64,000 bases of DNA from RYN-230 sp963844695 (GCA_963844695.1 CAWJPL010000019.1:1-64000); one strand, 5' to 3'; numbered from the stretch's first letter, positions 8,507 to 17,143 are shown. Numbers and translations are program-made. Notes: a model not told the origin generated them from the letters alone.

Positions 8507-9481
8507 ATGAACGACGCTGGTGTCACCCGTGTCGCTGTCTACATCGACTTCGACAACATCGTTATCTCGCGCTACGAGCAGGTCCACGGCCGCGGTCAGT
8601 TCCAGCGGGACAAGGTGCGCGGGTTCGACAGCGCCGACAAGTCATCCGACCCCGAGATCGCGGAGAAGGTCCGGCGGGCCACCGTGGACGTCGGCGCGAT
8701 AATCGACTTCGCCTCGTCGTTCGGCACCCTGGTGCTCACCCGCGCCTACGCGGACTGGTCGGCCCCCATGAACGCCGGGTACCGCGGCCAGCTGGTCAGC
8801 CGGGCGGTGGACCTGGTCCAGCTCTTTCCCACTGCCGCTTACGCCAAGAACGGCGCCGACATCCGGCTGGCCGTGGACGCGGTGGAGGACATGTTCCGGC
8901 TGCCCGACCTGACCCACGTGGTGATCGTGGCCGGGGATTCGGACTACATAGCTCTCGCCCAGCGGTGCAGGCGCCTGGGCCGCTACGTCGTGGGGGTCGG
9001 GGTCGCAGGATCAACCAGCCGGGCGCTCGCCGCGGCGTGCGACGAACTCGTGATCTACGACGCACTTCCCGGCGTTACCCCGGCCGACGCCCCCCAGCAG
9101 CCCACCGCGCGGACGACCGGCACACCGGCAGATCAGGAGGAGTCCGGCAGCGCGCCGCCCGCGCGCAGTTCGCGGCGGACCAGGCGGCAGGCGGCCGTCG
9201 TGACCGACGAGGTTGATCCCGAACCCGAAGACCCGCAGGAGCTGGCGACCAGGCTGCTGGAACGGGCGCTGCGGCTCGGCCAGGAGAAGGACGACGCGGA
9301 CTGGCTGCATAGCTCGGCGGTGAAGAGCCAGATGAGGCGCATGGACCCGTCGTTCAGCGAGAGGGCACTCGGGTATCGCTCGTTCTCAGACTTCGTGAAG
9401 TCACGGGACGGCGTCGCCGAACTCGACGAGACCGACCCGGTGCGGCTGGTCAGGCTGAACCCCGCCATCGCCGCCCAGTAA
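8507..9481 (+). CDS. NYN-domain putative RNase with C-terminal OST-HTH/LOTUS domain
   Basis: A 324-residue protein. The NYN (PIN-like) fold covers about residues 6-180, with acidic active-site residues visible in VAVYIDFDNI (Asp14, Asp16) and VVIVAGDSDYIALAQ. A Pro/Ala/Arg-rich linker (about 195-240) leads to an OST-HTH/LOTUS-like module (ATRLLERALRLGQE, SSAVKSQMRRMDPSF, YRSFSDFVKS), an RNA-binding winged helix. Together they suggest RNA processing or turnover. ATG 8507 follows GAGAAG. It is convergent with the conserved unknown protein at 9491 (9 bp apart). Confidence 0.85.
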   Translation: MNDAGVTRVAVYIDFDNIVISRYEQVHGRGQFQRDKVRGFDSADKSSDPEIAEKVRRATVDVGAIIDFASSFGTLVLTRAYADWSAPMNAGYRGQLVSRAVDLVQLFPTAAYAKNGADIRLAVDAVEDMFRLPDLTHVVIVAGDSDYIALAQRCRRLGRYVVGVGVAGSTSRALAAACDELVIYDALPGVTPADAPQQPTARTTGTPADQEESGSAPPARSSRRTRRQAAVVTDEVDPEPEDPQELATRLLERALRLGQEKDDADWLHSSAVKSQMRRMDPSFSERALGYRSFSDFVKSRDGVAELDETDPVRLVRLNPAIAAQ

Positions 9482-9490
9482 GCCGCCTGG

Positions 9491-10924
9491 TCAGTACCGG
9501 CCGGGTTTGGCGTAGCCGAAGAACGAACGGCGCTTGATGAGCTCGGCGACTTCGGCCGGGACCATGCTTTCCCAGGAGTCGTCGTTCGCGGCTATCCGCC
9601 GCAGCACGTCGCGGCTGAAGATCGGCAGCCACTCGGCCCGGTAGTTGTCGAGGTGGACGAAGCTGCCCCGCCCGGCGAGGTAGTCATACAGCGGCTGCAG
9701 CTCGGTCCGGACCTTGATGTCGTTCACGGTCTTGAGCTCGTCGTCTGGCGCGGCCTGGAGCGGGTAGACGTAGAGCTTCAGCTCGTTCTTGAACAGCCGC
9801 CCGAAGCTTTCCAGGATCCCGCCGGGAAGCCGCGCGTGATTCTTCTCGTCGAACAGGTCGATCAGGCTGGGCACCCCCATGACGATGCCGATCCGCTCGC
9901 TGGTCCGCTCGGCGATATAGGCGGCCAGACGGTAGTAGTCGAAGTAGTCACTGATCAGCACCGTCATGCCGCACGCCGCGAGCAGCTCGGCCCGGGCCAG
10001 GAAGTCGCGCCGGTCCACGTCGGCGGCTCCGCCCGCGAGCAGGTTGCGCATCGTGATCTCGGTCAGCGTCAGCACCGGCTTGCCTGCGACGTCCGGATCT
10101 TCCTCGAACTTGGCCTTGGCCGTCTCGAGCATGTCGAGGTTCACGTGGGTCGGCGGCCGGAAGCTGCCCCGCTCGACCAGGATCGCCTTCTTGCGCAGGA
10201 CCTCGCTCGGCTGCAGGACCTCGCGGTCGGGGCCGAACATCGCCACGCCGCTGAGCCCCAGCTGCACGAGCTTCAGCGCCATCAGCCGGTTGTCCACGCC
10301 CCGGAACTCGATGCCGCGGAACTGGATCATGTCAATCTCGATGCGGCCTGTGGTCAGCCGGTCGAGGAGGCCCTCGATGAGCTTGTCCGGCTCGTGATGC
10401 TGGAAGAACGCCCCGTACAGCAGGTTCACCCCGACGATCCCGAGCGCCTCCTGCTGTGCGAACGCCTCGATGTCGAGCATCCGCACGTGCATCACGATCT
10501 GGCTCGGCTCGTCGTGCGGCTGGGCCTGGAACTTCACGCCCATCCAGCCATGGCACTCGTTGCCGCCCCGGTAGCTGCGGGCCACGACCGTGTCGGCGAA
10601 CGCGAAGAAGCAGTTGTCGTCACCGCGCTCGTCGTCGAGCCGGTCGACGTTGAGCTGGAACTCCTTGTCGAGCATGCCCTGGAGCCGCCCGGCGGACACG
10701 TACCGGTCGGCCTTGCCGTAGACCGCGTCGCTGACGGCCATGTCGTACGCGGAGATCGACTTCGCGATCGTGCCCGCGGCGCCGCCAACCCGGAAGAACC
10801 AGCGCGAGACCTCCTGGCCGGCGCCGATCTCGGCGATCGTCCCGTACCAGCGGGGATCGAGGTTGATGCGCAGCGACTTCTGATGCGTGTCGGACTCATG
10901 AGTGCCGGCGATGAGCTCGGTCAT
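9491..10924 (-). CDS. Conserved 477-residue protein of unknown function
   Basis: Starts ATG 10924 with GGGGGACGG upstream. Strongly conserved-looking segments include LRINLDPRWYGTIAEIGAGQ, RVGGAAGTIAKSISAYDM, GVNLLYGAF, LGLSGVAMFGPDREV and FLARAELLAACGMTVLISD. I recall this pattern as a widespread bacterial family that databases label inconsistently (TonB-dependent receptor or nicotinate-nucleotide adenylyltransferase). No signal peptide, beta-barrel features or nucleotidyltransferase HxGH motif is present to support those names. It is cytoplasmic, with a mixed alpha/beta composition. The gene stands alone between the NYN gene and a divergent methyltransferase. Function should be left open. 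Confidence 0.8.
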   Translation of the reverse strand: MTELIAGTHESDTHQKSLRINLDPRWYGTIAEIGAGQEVSRWFFRVGGAAGTIAKSISAYDMAVSDAVYGKADRYVSAGRLQGMLDKEFQLNVDRLDDERGDDNCFFAFADTVVARSYRGGNECHGWMGVKFQAQPHDEPSQIVMHVRMLDIEAFAQQEALGIVGVNLLYGAFFQHHEPDKLIEGLLDRLTTGRIEIDMIQFRGIEFRGVDNRLMALKLVQLGLSGVAMFGPDREVLQPSEVLRKKAILVERGSFRPPTHVNLDMLETAKAKFEEDPDVAGKPVLTLTEITMRNLLAGGAADVDRRDFLARAELLAACGMTVLISDYFDYYRLAAYIAERTSERIGIVMGVPSLIDLFDEKNHARLPGGILESFGRLFKNELKLYVYPLQAAPDDELKTVNDIKVRTELQPLYDYLAGRGSFVHLDNYRAEWLPIFSRDVLRRIAANDDSWESMVPAEVAELIKRRSFFGYAKPGRY

Positions 10925-11110
10925 CCGTCCCCCTGCCTGCTCACCTGCACCGTTGCTGCCGCCTGCCATCCTGATCCATAGCAGCGGGCCGGCACCAGCC
11001 TTCGGAGCTGAATTTGTAGTTATCTCACCACCGGCCGCGGCTCTCACCCCCTGGGGCGTCGCATGAAAACCCGCGGGCGTTCCCCGGGCGTCGTGAGGTA
11101 CGGTCCGGCG

Positions 11111-11845
11111 ATGGACGAAGACGGCTACTTCGGCGAACCGGTCGCGGCGCGGTATGACGAGTCGGTCGCGGACATGACCGGGCCTGCCGTGGTGGACCCG
11201 GCCGTCGCCTTCCTCGCGGAACTGGCTGGTGACGGGCAGGCCCTGGAGCTGGGCGTCGGGACAGGGCGTATCGCGCTGCCGCTGGCGGGCCGCGGTGTGC
11301 CCGTGCACGGGATCGACCTCTCCCGGGCGATGGTGGCCCGGCTGCGGGACAAGCCGGGCGGCGGCGCCATCGGCGTGACGATCGGCGACTTCGCGACTGC
11401 GGCGGTGCCGGGCAGCTTCTCCCTGGCCTACCTGGTCTTCAACACGATCATGAACCTGACGGCGCAGGACGCCCAGGTGGCCTGCTTCCGTAACGCCGCG
11501 GCCCACCTGCAGCCCGGCGGCTGCTTCGTCGTCGAGGTCATGGTGCCCGAGCTGCGCAAGCTCCCGGCCGGGCAGAACGCTGTCCCGTTCCAGGTCAGCC
11601 CCGGCCGGTGGGCCTTCGACCTCTACGACACCGCGACCCAGGCGATGAGCTCCAACTACGTCGAGGTCTCCGGCGGCCGTGGCGAGTACCGCTCGATCCC
11701 CTTCCGGTATGTGTGGCCCGCCGAACTTGACCTGATGGCCCAGCTCGCCGGCATGCGGCTGCGGGAACGCTGGGCCGGATGGACCCGGGAACCGTTCACC
11801 AGTGACAGCGGCCAGCACGTCTCAGTCTGGGAGAAACCCAGGTAG
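11111..11845 (+). CDS. Class I SAM-dependent methyltransferase
   Basis: A 244-residue protein. Motif I, ALELGVGTGRIALPLAG (about residue 41), and the acidic motif II, VHGIDLSRAMVARL, show a Rossmann methyltransferase. Post-I (IGDFATAAVPGSFSLAYLVF) and the LQPGGCFVVEVMVPE strand follow in order. The start is taken at ATG 11111, which gives the usual DEDGYFGEPVAARYDE opening; an upstream ATG at 11063 adds 16 unconserved residues. The substrate is unknown. It is divergent from the conserved unknown gene with 186 bp between. Confidence 0.9.
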   Translation: MDEDGYFGEPVAARYDESVADMTGPAVVDPAVAFLAELAGDGQALELGVGTGRIALPLAGRGVPVHGIDLSRAMVARLRDKPGGGAIGVTIGDFATAAVPGSFSLAYLVFNTIMNLTAQDAQVACFRNAAAHLQPGGCFVVEVMVPELRKLPAGQNAVPFQVSPGRWAFDLYDTATQAMSSNYVEVSGGRGEYRSIPFRYVWPAELDLMAQLAGMRLRERWAGWTREPFTSDSGQHVSVWEKPR

Positions 11846-11854
11846 CCGGGCCGC

Positions 11855-12340
11855 TCACAGGGGACGGAACATGACGTGCAGGCCCACCAGCCCGTCCTCG
11901 GGGTGGTCGAAGGCCCCGGGGACCGTCCCGACGATCTGGAACCCGAGCGACTGCCACAGGTGCACGGCCGGGTGATTCGACTCGACCACCGCGTTGAACT
12001 GGATGCCCGTGAAGCCCGCCGACCGGGACCAGTCAACGACGTACTCGCCGAGGGCGCGGCCCACCCCCTGGCCCCGGTGGGCCGGGTCGACCAGGAACGA
12101 GGCTGTCGCTATGTGCGACCCGCGGCCCGGCCGGTTGGCGCCCATTTTCGCCGAGCCCACGATCGTGCCGCCGCTGGCGGCCACGACCGTCTGCCCGGGC
12201 GGTTCTTCCATCCACCAGGGCCGGGCCTCGTCCAGGGTCTGGCCCGCGGGAAAGGGATACGTCTTCCCCTCGGCCATGATCGCGGCGTAGAAGGGGTAGA
12301 TCAGCGGCCAATCGTGCTCGGTGGCCGGTCTGATGATCAC
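11855..12340 (-). CDS. GNAT N-acetyltransferase
   Basis: A 161-residue enzyme of the phosphinothricin/N-terminal acetyltransferase type. It opens IIRPATEHDWPLIYPFYAAI, and the acetyl-CoA loop is VDPAHRGQGVGRALGEYV (R/Q-x-x-G-x-G/A). NHPAVHLWQSLGFQIVGTVPGAF closes the fold. The GTG start at 12340 lies just behind the expected end of the AraC-type gene, and the two are probably cotranscribed. As read, the AraC frame runs on into this gene (see that entry). Confidence 0.88.
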   Translation of the reverse strand: MIIRPATEHDWPLIYPFYAAIMAEGKTYPFPAGQTLDEARPWWMEEPPGQTVVAASGGTIVGSAKMGANRPGRGSHIATASFLVDPAHRGQGVGRALGEYVVDWSRSAGFTGIQFNAVVESNHPAVHLWQSLGFQIVGTVPGAFDHPEDGLVGLHVMFRPL

Positions 12341-13346
12341 CGCTGAAGGATAACGCCGCAGGCGCGGCGTCAGCTGGCCGCCGGACGGCGAAGGTGCGCC
12401 GGTAGGCCTGCGGACTGGTGTGCACGGCGCGGCTGAAGTGCTTGCGCAGATTAGCTCCGGTCGAGAAGCCGCTTTTCTGCGCGACTGAGTCAATGGGCAG
12501 GTCGCTGGTTTCGAGGAGCCGCTGGGCCAGCTGGACGCGCTGCTGGATCAGCCACTGGTACGGGGTGGTGCCGGTGCCGGCCAGGAACCGGCGGGCGAAC
12601 GTCCGCGGGCTCATCGCGGCGCGCGCCGCGAGGTCTTCGACGGTGACCTCCTCGTGCAGGTGCTCCTGGAGCCAGTCGACGGTGCCGGCGAACAGGCTGG
12701 AGCTGTCCAGGACAGGCATTGGTGCGTCGATGTACTGGGCCTGGCCCCCTTCGCGCTGGGGCGGGACCACGAGCTGGCGGGCGAGCTGGGTGGCGATCTC
12801 GGTGCCGTAGTCCAGCCGGACCAGGTGCAGGCACAGGTCGATGCTGGCGGCGCTCCCGGCTGAGGTCAGGACGTCGCCTTCGTCGACGAACAGGACTCCG
12901 GGGTCGACCGACACCCGCGGATACCGGCGCGCGAGCTCGGCGCATTCTGTCCAGTGCGTGGTGGCGCGGCGGCCGTCCAGCAGCCCCGCGTCCGCCAGGG
13001 CGAAGGCCCCGGTGCACAGCGAGACGATGCGGCTGCCGCCGGCGTGAGCTTCCCGCAGCAGGTCCAGCAGGTCCTCCGGGGCCTGGGTAAAGGAGACGGT
13101 CGGAAGCACGATGACCGTGCCCGCGCGGCGGATCGCTTCGGGCCCGTGGCCGGGCAGGATCTGGAATCCGCTGTCCGTGGTCACCGGCCCGGGAGCGAGG
13201 CTGCACACGAAGGAGCGGTACCAGGGACCGCCGACCGCCGCGGCCCACTCGTCGCCGAAGACGTCGCAGGCCACCCCCAGCTCGAACACGGTGACCCCGT
13301 CGTACACGACGATGGCTACGTCGAGGTTGGCAGGATAGTTGCGCAC
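12033..13346 (-). CDS. GlxA-like AraC-family regulator with DJ-1/PfpI N-terminal domain
   Basis: The N-terminal DJ-1/PfpI-like domain (about residues 8-180) includes the nucleophile-elbow Cys in SLCTGAFALADAGLL. The C-terminal AraC double HTH (about 215-315) has LAARAAMSPRTFARRF and SVAQKSGFSTGANLRKHFS. The family's usual end is near YRRTFAVRR. As read, the frame misses a stop and continues about 110 Arg/Gly/Pro-rich residues inside the next gene. A one-base shift would end it at TGA 12370-12372, giving about 325 residues, the normal length. So 12370-13346 is the likely true extent. GTG 13346 is the start. Such regulators often control amide or aldehyde detoxification. Confidence 0.8.
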   Translation of the reverse strand: MRNYPANLDVAIVVYDGVTVFELGVACDVFGDEWAAAVGGPWYRSFVCSLAPGPVTTDSGFQILPGHGPEAIRRAGTVIVLPTVSFTQAPEDLLDLLREAHAGGSRIVSLCTGAFALADAGLLDGRRATTHWTECAELARRYPRVSVDPGVLFVDEGDVLTSAGSAASIDLCLHLVRLDYGTEIATQLARQLVVPPQREGGQAQYIDAPMPVLDSSSLFAGTVDWLQEHLHEEVTVEDLAARAAMSPRTFARRFLAGTGTTPYQWLIQQRVQLAQRLLETSDLPIDSVAQKSGFSTGANLRKHFSRAVHTSPQAYRRTFAVRRPADAAPAALSFSGDHQTGHRARLAADLPLLRRDHGRGEDVSLSRGPDPGRGPALVDGRTARADGRGRQRRHDRGLGENGRQPAGPRVAHSDSLVPGRPGPPGPGGGPRPRRVRR

Positions 13347-13398
13347 AATGACAATGCTGACACTTTTCTGGGTCAGTGTCGAGGCAGACGATGAAGGC

Positions 13399-13869
13399 AT
13401 GACTACCGATCTGGCGACTCGACCGGGCTCCCGCGGCCACCGGTTCTGGGATCGCTGGCTGACCCGGGCGTACGCCCCGTCGCTGGACAGCCAGCTCGCG
13501 GCGGGGTGGCCGCCCGCGGCCAGCCGGCTCCTGGCCGCCCGCGCTCAGCAGATCACCTCGCCAGCAGGACGCACGGAACTTGTCCGGGGGTGGGGACACG
13601 TCCTGCGCCGGGCCCGGCAGCCGGCGGTACCGCGCACCCCGCGCGTACCGTTGTGCCGTGACCGGATCGCCGCCGCCGAAGGCGACGTGCGGACGATGCT
13701 CGCGGTCCTGGCCAGCCCCCTGCCGATCAGCGCCCGCGGCGCGGCGATGGCCAGCGTCCTGCTGGGCGACGGCACCGGGCCGGTGTACAACCCGCACTCC
13801 GCCCGGGACCTGGCCGCCGCCGCGCGCGACGCGACCAGGGAGATGAAGGCCTCCTTCAGCCGGCTCTAA
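13399..13869 (+). CDS. Hypothetical actinobacterial protein
   Basis: A 156-residue, strongly basic protein (many Arg) with no membrane span. It starts at ATG 13399, divergent from the GlxA-like regulator. Visible segments are HRFWDRWLTRAYAPSLDSQLAAGWPP, read as helix-rich, and an Ala-rich C-terminus (MASVLLGDGTGPVYNP, AAAARDATREMKASF). I do not recognise the family; similar short Arg-rich proteins occur in Streptomyces. It could be regulated from the shared divergent promoter region. Confidence 0.6.
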   Translation: MTTDLATRPGSRGHRFWDRWLTRAYAPSLDSQLAAGWPPAASRLLAARAQQITSPAGRTELVRGWGHVLRRARQPAVPRTPRVPLCRDRIAAAEGDVRTMLAVLASPLPISARGAAMASVLLGDGTGPVYNPHSARDLAAAARDATREMKASFSRL

Positions 13870-13904
13870 TTGATAGCGTCCGGGTACTCGTCCTGCGAGG
13901 TCGC

Positions 13905-14567
13905 ATGCTGTCATACGCCAACGGCGCGGAGCTCGACGCCGCCGACGCGCATCTCGCGGCGGCGGACCCGGTGATGGCCGGCCTGATCAGGCGATTCGGG
14001 CCTGTCGATGAGGATCTCGACGTGCCGCTCGACGATCTTTACGGTGCGCTGATCCTCGCGATCACCAGCCAGCAGCTCTCCACTCACTCCGCGCGGGCCA
14101 TCTATGGGCGGCTGACCGCGCGGTTCGGCGGCCGCACGCCGACGCCCGAAGACCTGCTGGCTGACGACCCAGACACGCTCCGCACGTCTACCGGGCTGTC
14201 GCACGCGAAGGTGGCCTCGCTGCGCTCGCTCGCCGAGCACATCGTGGCTGGCGATCTCGATCTGGACCGGCTCCGCGAGCTCGGCGACGACGAAGCCACG
14301 CAGGCGCTGGTGGCCATCAAGGGCATCGGTGAGTGGACCGCCAGCGTGTTCCTGATCTTCACCTTGCACCGGCCGGACGTACTGGCCCGGGGTGACCTCG
14401 TCGTCCGCACCGCCGCCAGGCGAGCGTACGGCCTCGGCAGCGTCCCCGATCCCGCCACCCTGACCGTGATGGGCGAGCCGTGGCGTCCCTACCGGACCCG
14501 GGCCTGCCTGTATCTGTGGCGGAGCGTGCAGGCCGTACCCGCACCAGCCACGCCGAGGAGCGCCTGA
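13905..14567 (+). CDS. HhH-GPD DNA glycosylase (AlkA-like 3-methyladenine type)
   Basis: A 220-residue base-excision repair enzyme. The helix-hairpin-helix LVAIKGIGEWTASVFLI is followed by the catalytic Asp region VLARGDLVVRTAARRAYG, the GPD motif counterpart. The short form lacks the N-terminal AlkA domain, as in many actinobacterial enzymes. It removes alkylated bases such as 3-methyladenine. The stop overlaps the ATG of the following DinB-like gene by one base (TGATG), so an alkylation or thiol-stress operon is plausible. Confidence 0.92.
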   Translation: MLSYANGAELDAADAHLAAADPVMAGLIRRFGPVDEDLDVPLDDLYGALILAITSQQLSTHSARAIYGRLTARFGGRTPTPEDLLADDPDTLRTSTGLSHAKVASLRSLAEHIVAGDLDLDRLRELGDDEATQALVAIKGIGEWTASVFLIFTLHRPDVLARGDLVVRTAARRAYGLGSVPDPATLTVMGEPWRPYRTRACLYLWRSVQAVPAPATPRSA

Positions 14568-15196
14568 TGCCGGCCCCGCAACGCCTCGTCCCGCTGGTCG
14601 AGCAGTTCGACTGGGGGTGCCAGCGCCTGCACGACCGGATGACCGGCCCCGCAGGAGACAGCGGCACCGGCACACCGATCGAGATCGTCCCCATGACCGA
14701 CGACGAGTACCTGTGGGAGCCGGTGCCGGGCTGCTGGTCGATCCGCCGCCGGGCGGCGGGCCCGGGACCGGCCGCCGCCTTCCTGGTCGGCGCGGGGGAG
14801 TGGGGCCGTGACTCCGCACCCTTCCCGCACCCGTGGCCACCGCCGTTCACCACCCTGGCCTGGCGGCTGGTCCATCTCAGCGAGATGCTGACCCTGCGGG
14901 CCGACCATATGGCCGGCAGCCATGCCCTGACCCGCGACGACTACCGCTGTCGCGGCGACGCCGCCGGGGGGATCGCGGCCTTCGACGCCGGGGCGCAGGC
15001 CTGGCGGGCGGTCCTGGCCGGCGCCGACGACGCGATGCTGGACGCAGTGGGCCGCAGCACTTATCCCTATGGCAGTGACCCGGAGGATCCTTTCATCGAG
15101 ACGGCCTGGTGGGTGAACCAGGAAGTGCTGCACCACGGCGCCGAGATCGCCCTGCTGCGCGACCTCTACCGCGCCCGCAGGCCCATAGGAGGCTAG
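14567..15196 (+). CDS. DinB-superfamily protein
   Basis: A 209-residue four-helix bundle. The helices FDWGCQRLHDRM, TTLAWRLVHLSEMLTLRADH (first metal His) and WWVNQEVLHHGAEIALLRDLY (His-His-x3-Glu) give a DinB metal site. The ...YLWEPVPGCWSIRRR segment is the usual loop before helix 3. Family members are metal-dependent thiol transferases or hydrolases. Its ATG overlaps the stop of the glycosylase gene, so it is translated with it. Confidence 0.85.
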   Translation: MPAPQRLVPLVEQFDWGCQRLHDRMTGPAGDSGTGTPIEIVPMTDDEYLWEPVPGCWSIRRRAAGPGPAAAFLVGAGEWGRDSAPFPHPWPPPFTTLAWRLVHLSEMLTLRADHMAGSHALTRDDYRCRGDAAGGIAAFDAGAQAWRAVLAGADDAMLDAVGRSTYPYGSDPEDPFIETAWWVNQEVLHHGAEIALLRDLYRARRPIGG

Positions 15197-15213
15197 TGCC
15201 GAGCTGAGGAGGC

Positions 15214-15618
15214 ATGCCGATGGTCACCGTAAGCGTGCGTTACATCGTCAATGACGTCGATGCCGCGATCGCGTTCTATTGCCAGAATCTCGGTTTCACC
15301 GAGGTGATGCACCCCGCACCGGCGTTTGCCATGCTGTCCCGGGGCGACCTGCGCCTGGTGCTCAGCGCGCCGGGTGGCGGCCCAGGCGGTGGCCAGGCCA
15401 TGGCGGACGGCACGCTGCCGCAGCCGGGAGGCTGGAACCGGTTCTGCGTCGAAGTCACCGACCTGGCCGGCACGGTCGAGAAGTTGCGCGGCAGCGGCGT
15501 CCGGTTCCGCAACGAGATTGTCACGGGAGTAGGCGGTAAGCAGATCCTCGCCGAGGACCCGTCGGGCAACCCGGTGGAATTGTTCGAACCAGTCCTGCCG
15601 GAGGCCAAGCTTTCCTAA
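15214..15618 (+). CDS. VOC-family (glyoxalase/bleomycin-resistance) protein
   Basis: A 134-residue single VOC unit. It has the first beta-alpha-beta-beta-beta module (VSVRYIVNDVDAAIAFYCQ), the second (FCVEVTDLAGTVEKLRGSGV), and the closing ILAEDPSGNPVELFEP, in which the Glu is a metal ligand. VOC proteins sequester or metabolise small toxic compounds, and the substrate is not visible. The start follows GAGGAGGC. It lies 17 bp behind the DinB-like gene and is probably in the same operon. Confidence 0.88.
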   Translation: MPMVTVSVRYIVNDVDAAIAFYCQNLGFTEVMHPAPAFAMLSRGDLRLVLSAPGGGPGGGQAMADGTLPQPGGWNRFCVEVTDLAGTVEKLRGSGVRFRNEIVTGVGGKQILAEDPSGNPVELFEPVLPEAKLS

Positions 15619-15671
15619 GACCAGGCCGGGATCGGCCGGCCTCCCTGTTCCACGCGAAATGAGGGCAGATT

Positions 15672-16091
15672 GTGCCGGTCCTTGTCAACACGGTGGCGTG
15701 GGTGCGGGTGGAGAACGGCCTGATCCTGTGCGCCCGGCCGCGCGGGAAAGACGTCTTCTACATCCCCGGCGGGAAGCGGGAAGGCGCGGAAACCGATCTG
15801 CAGACCCTGCTGCGCGAGATAGCCGAAGAACTGACGGTCACGCTGATCCCCGAGACGGTCAGGCCCGCAGGCAGCTACGAAGCCGAGCAGCCCGGCGCCC
15901 ACCCGGACGGCGCGGTCGTGCGGATGAGCTGTTACACCGGCGACTACCGCGGGACGCTCGCCGCCAGCAGCGAGATTGACGAGCTCGCCTGGTTCTCCTA
16001 CGCCGACCGCCCGCGGGTACCGCTCGTCGACCAGCTGCTCTTCGACGATCTCAAGGCCGCTGGCCAGCTCCGGTTACAGCAGTTCCGATAA
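15672..16091 (+). CDS. NUDIX hydrolase
   Basis: A 139-residue protein starting GTG. The NUDIX box GGKREGAETDLQTLLREIAEELTV (split here as G-x5-E-x7-R-E-x2-E-E-L) lies at about residues 32-55 and supplies the Mg2+ ligands. The preceding CARPRGKDVFYIPGG is typical of DNA mismatch or MutT-like and ADP-sugar members. It cleaves a nucleoside diphosphate linked to some moiety, and the exact substrate is open. It lies 53 bp behind the VOC gene on the same strand. Confidence 0.9.
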   Translation: MPVLVNTVAWVRVENGLILCARPRGKDVFYIPGGKREGAETDLQTLLREIAEELTVTLIPETVRPAGSYEAEQPGAHPDGAVVRMSCYTGDYRGTLAASSEIDELAWFSYADRPRVPLVDQLLFDDLKAAGQLRLQQFR

Positions 16092-16108
16092 CGCCCGTGG
16101 CCGCCTGG

Positions 16109-17134
16109 TCAGCCGAGCTCGGAGACGGGAATCGCGTGCCGGGGGGCGGTGATGTGCTGAGGCTGGCCGATCCCGGAGTAGGCCAGCGTGACCTCGGTGA
16201 CGTCGATTTCGCGGCGTATCTGGACCGCGTTCTGCTGGGCCTGCTGGACCCGGTTCCGGGTGGCGTCCCACACGCTGAGCGGCCCCCGCTTCCCCGTCCG
16301 CTGGTACCGGTGGAACAGCGTTCTCCACGCGCTCTCCGCCCGCCGGAGTTCCCGCGTCGCGGCCTTGCTGACCGGCTTGCCGGTGTCGACCTTCATGGTG
16401 CCGCGGAACGTGATGGCCATGCGGTGCACGACCTGATGCCGGTCGGCCCACACTTCCAGCGACACGACCGGCAGCGCTCCCGGGTGCACGCCGGGCAGGA
16501 AGCGGAAGCTCTTCACGCGGCCCGGAGCGGTGGCCCGGAGCACCGTCAGCCGCACGCCGCCGCGCATCCGGTCGCCCGCGGCCTGGAACCGGGCCGCGGG
16601 TGCCAGGCGGCGCAGCAGGGTGCGCGGGTCAGGCAGCTCAGTGGAATCGAGGCCGGGATCGTCAGGGTGCGGGTCGTGGACCCAGACCCACCGGCCGTGC
16701 ACGTTGGCGGTGGAGTACCCCTGCCCGTCCACGATGCGGTTGGTGAGGGCGTCGCCCGGCTGGAGTCCCCCTTCGGCAGGCACGGTCGTGGCCAGGTCCT
16801 CACTCCAGTTCCTTCCTGAGAACGTGATGCCGCCGCCGCCGTAGCTGTAGACCACGCCGCCCAGGGTCGTCCGCGAGGTGACCCGGGCCTGGCCCGAGAG
16901 CGGCGGCCGGGCGTCGGCGCGGGCCCCCGCGGACCGCGCCCCGCCCTGAGCCGCGAAGGGATTCCAGATTCCCCCGCCGGCGACGGACATGACCACCAGC
17001 CAGACGACGACCACGGCGACCAGTTCCAGGCCGATCACCTGGCGCCTTCGCCGCTGGCGCCGTCGCGCCTGCTCGATGATCGCCTCAGCCTCGTGCGCCG
17101 CCAGCGCGGTGGCCACCCGGTCTCTCGTCTTCAT
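16109..17134 (-). CDS. Single-span membrane protein, CU044_5270-like
   Basis: A 341-residue protein. A basic cytoplasmic N-terminus (residues 1-32, rich in Arg) is followed by one hydrophobic helix (about 33-52, VIGLELVAVVVVWLVVMSVA) and a large extracytoplasmic domain. This topology and the strand-rich outer part (VVSLEVWADRHQVVHRMAITF) recall actinobacterial sigma-factor-associated or lipoprotein-carrier-like proteins. I have no specific function. It begins 9 bp after the GntR gene and is surely cotranscribed with it, so the regulator probably responds to envelope stress. Confidence 0.65.
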   Translation of the reverse strand: MKTRDRVATALAAHEAEAIIEQARRRQRRRRQVIGLELVAVVVVWLVVMSVAGGGIWNPFAAQGGARSAGARADARPPLSGQARVTSRTTLGGVVYSYGGGGITFSGRNWSEDLATTVPAEGGLQPGDALTNRIVDGQGYSTANVHGRWVWVHDPHPDDPGLDSTELPDPRTLLRRLAPAARFQAAGDRMRGGVRLTVLRATAPGRVKSFRFLPGVHPGALPVVSLEVWADRHQVVHRMAITFRGTMKVDTGKPVSKAATRELRRAESAWRTLFHRYQRTGKRGPLSVWDATRNRVQQAQQNAVQIRREIDVTEVTLAYSGIGQPQHITAPRHAIPVSELG

Positions 17135-17143
17135 CGTGGGCTC

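Noticed and set aside
9491..10924. TonB-dependent receptor or nicotinate-nucleotide adenylyltransferase as a name for this protein.
   Set aside because: No signal peptide, barrel or TonB box is present, and no HxGH nucleotidyltransferase motif.
9653..10981. Long open frames opposite known genes, for example 9653-10981, 17093-18460, 24353-25681, 29325-30782 and 36540-37991.
   Set aside because: They mirror conserved genes on the other strand, have His/Arg/Gly-rich composition without domains, and arise from the high GC content and third-base bias.
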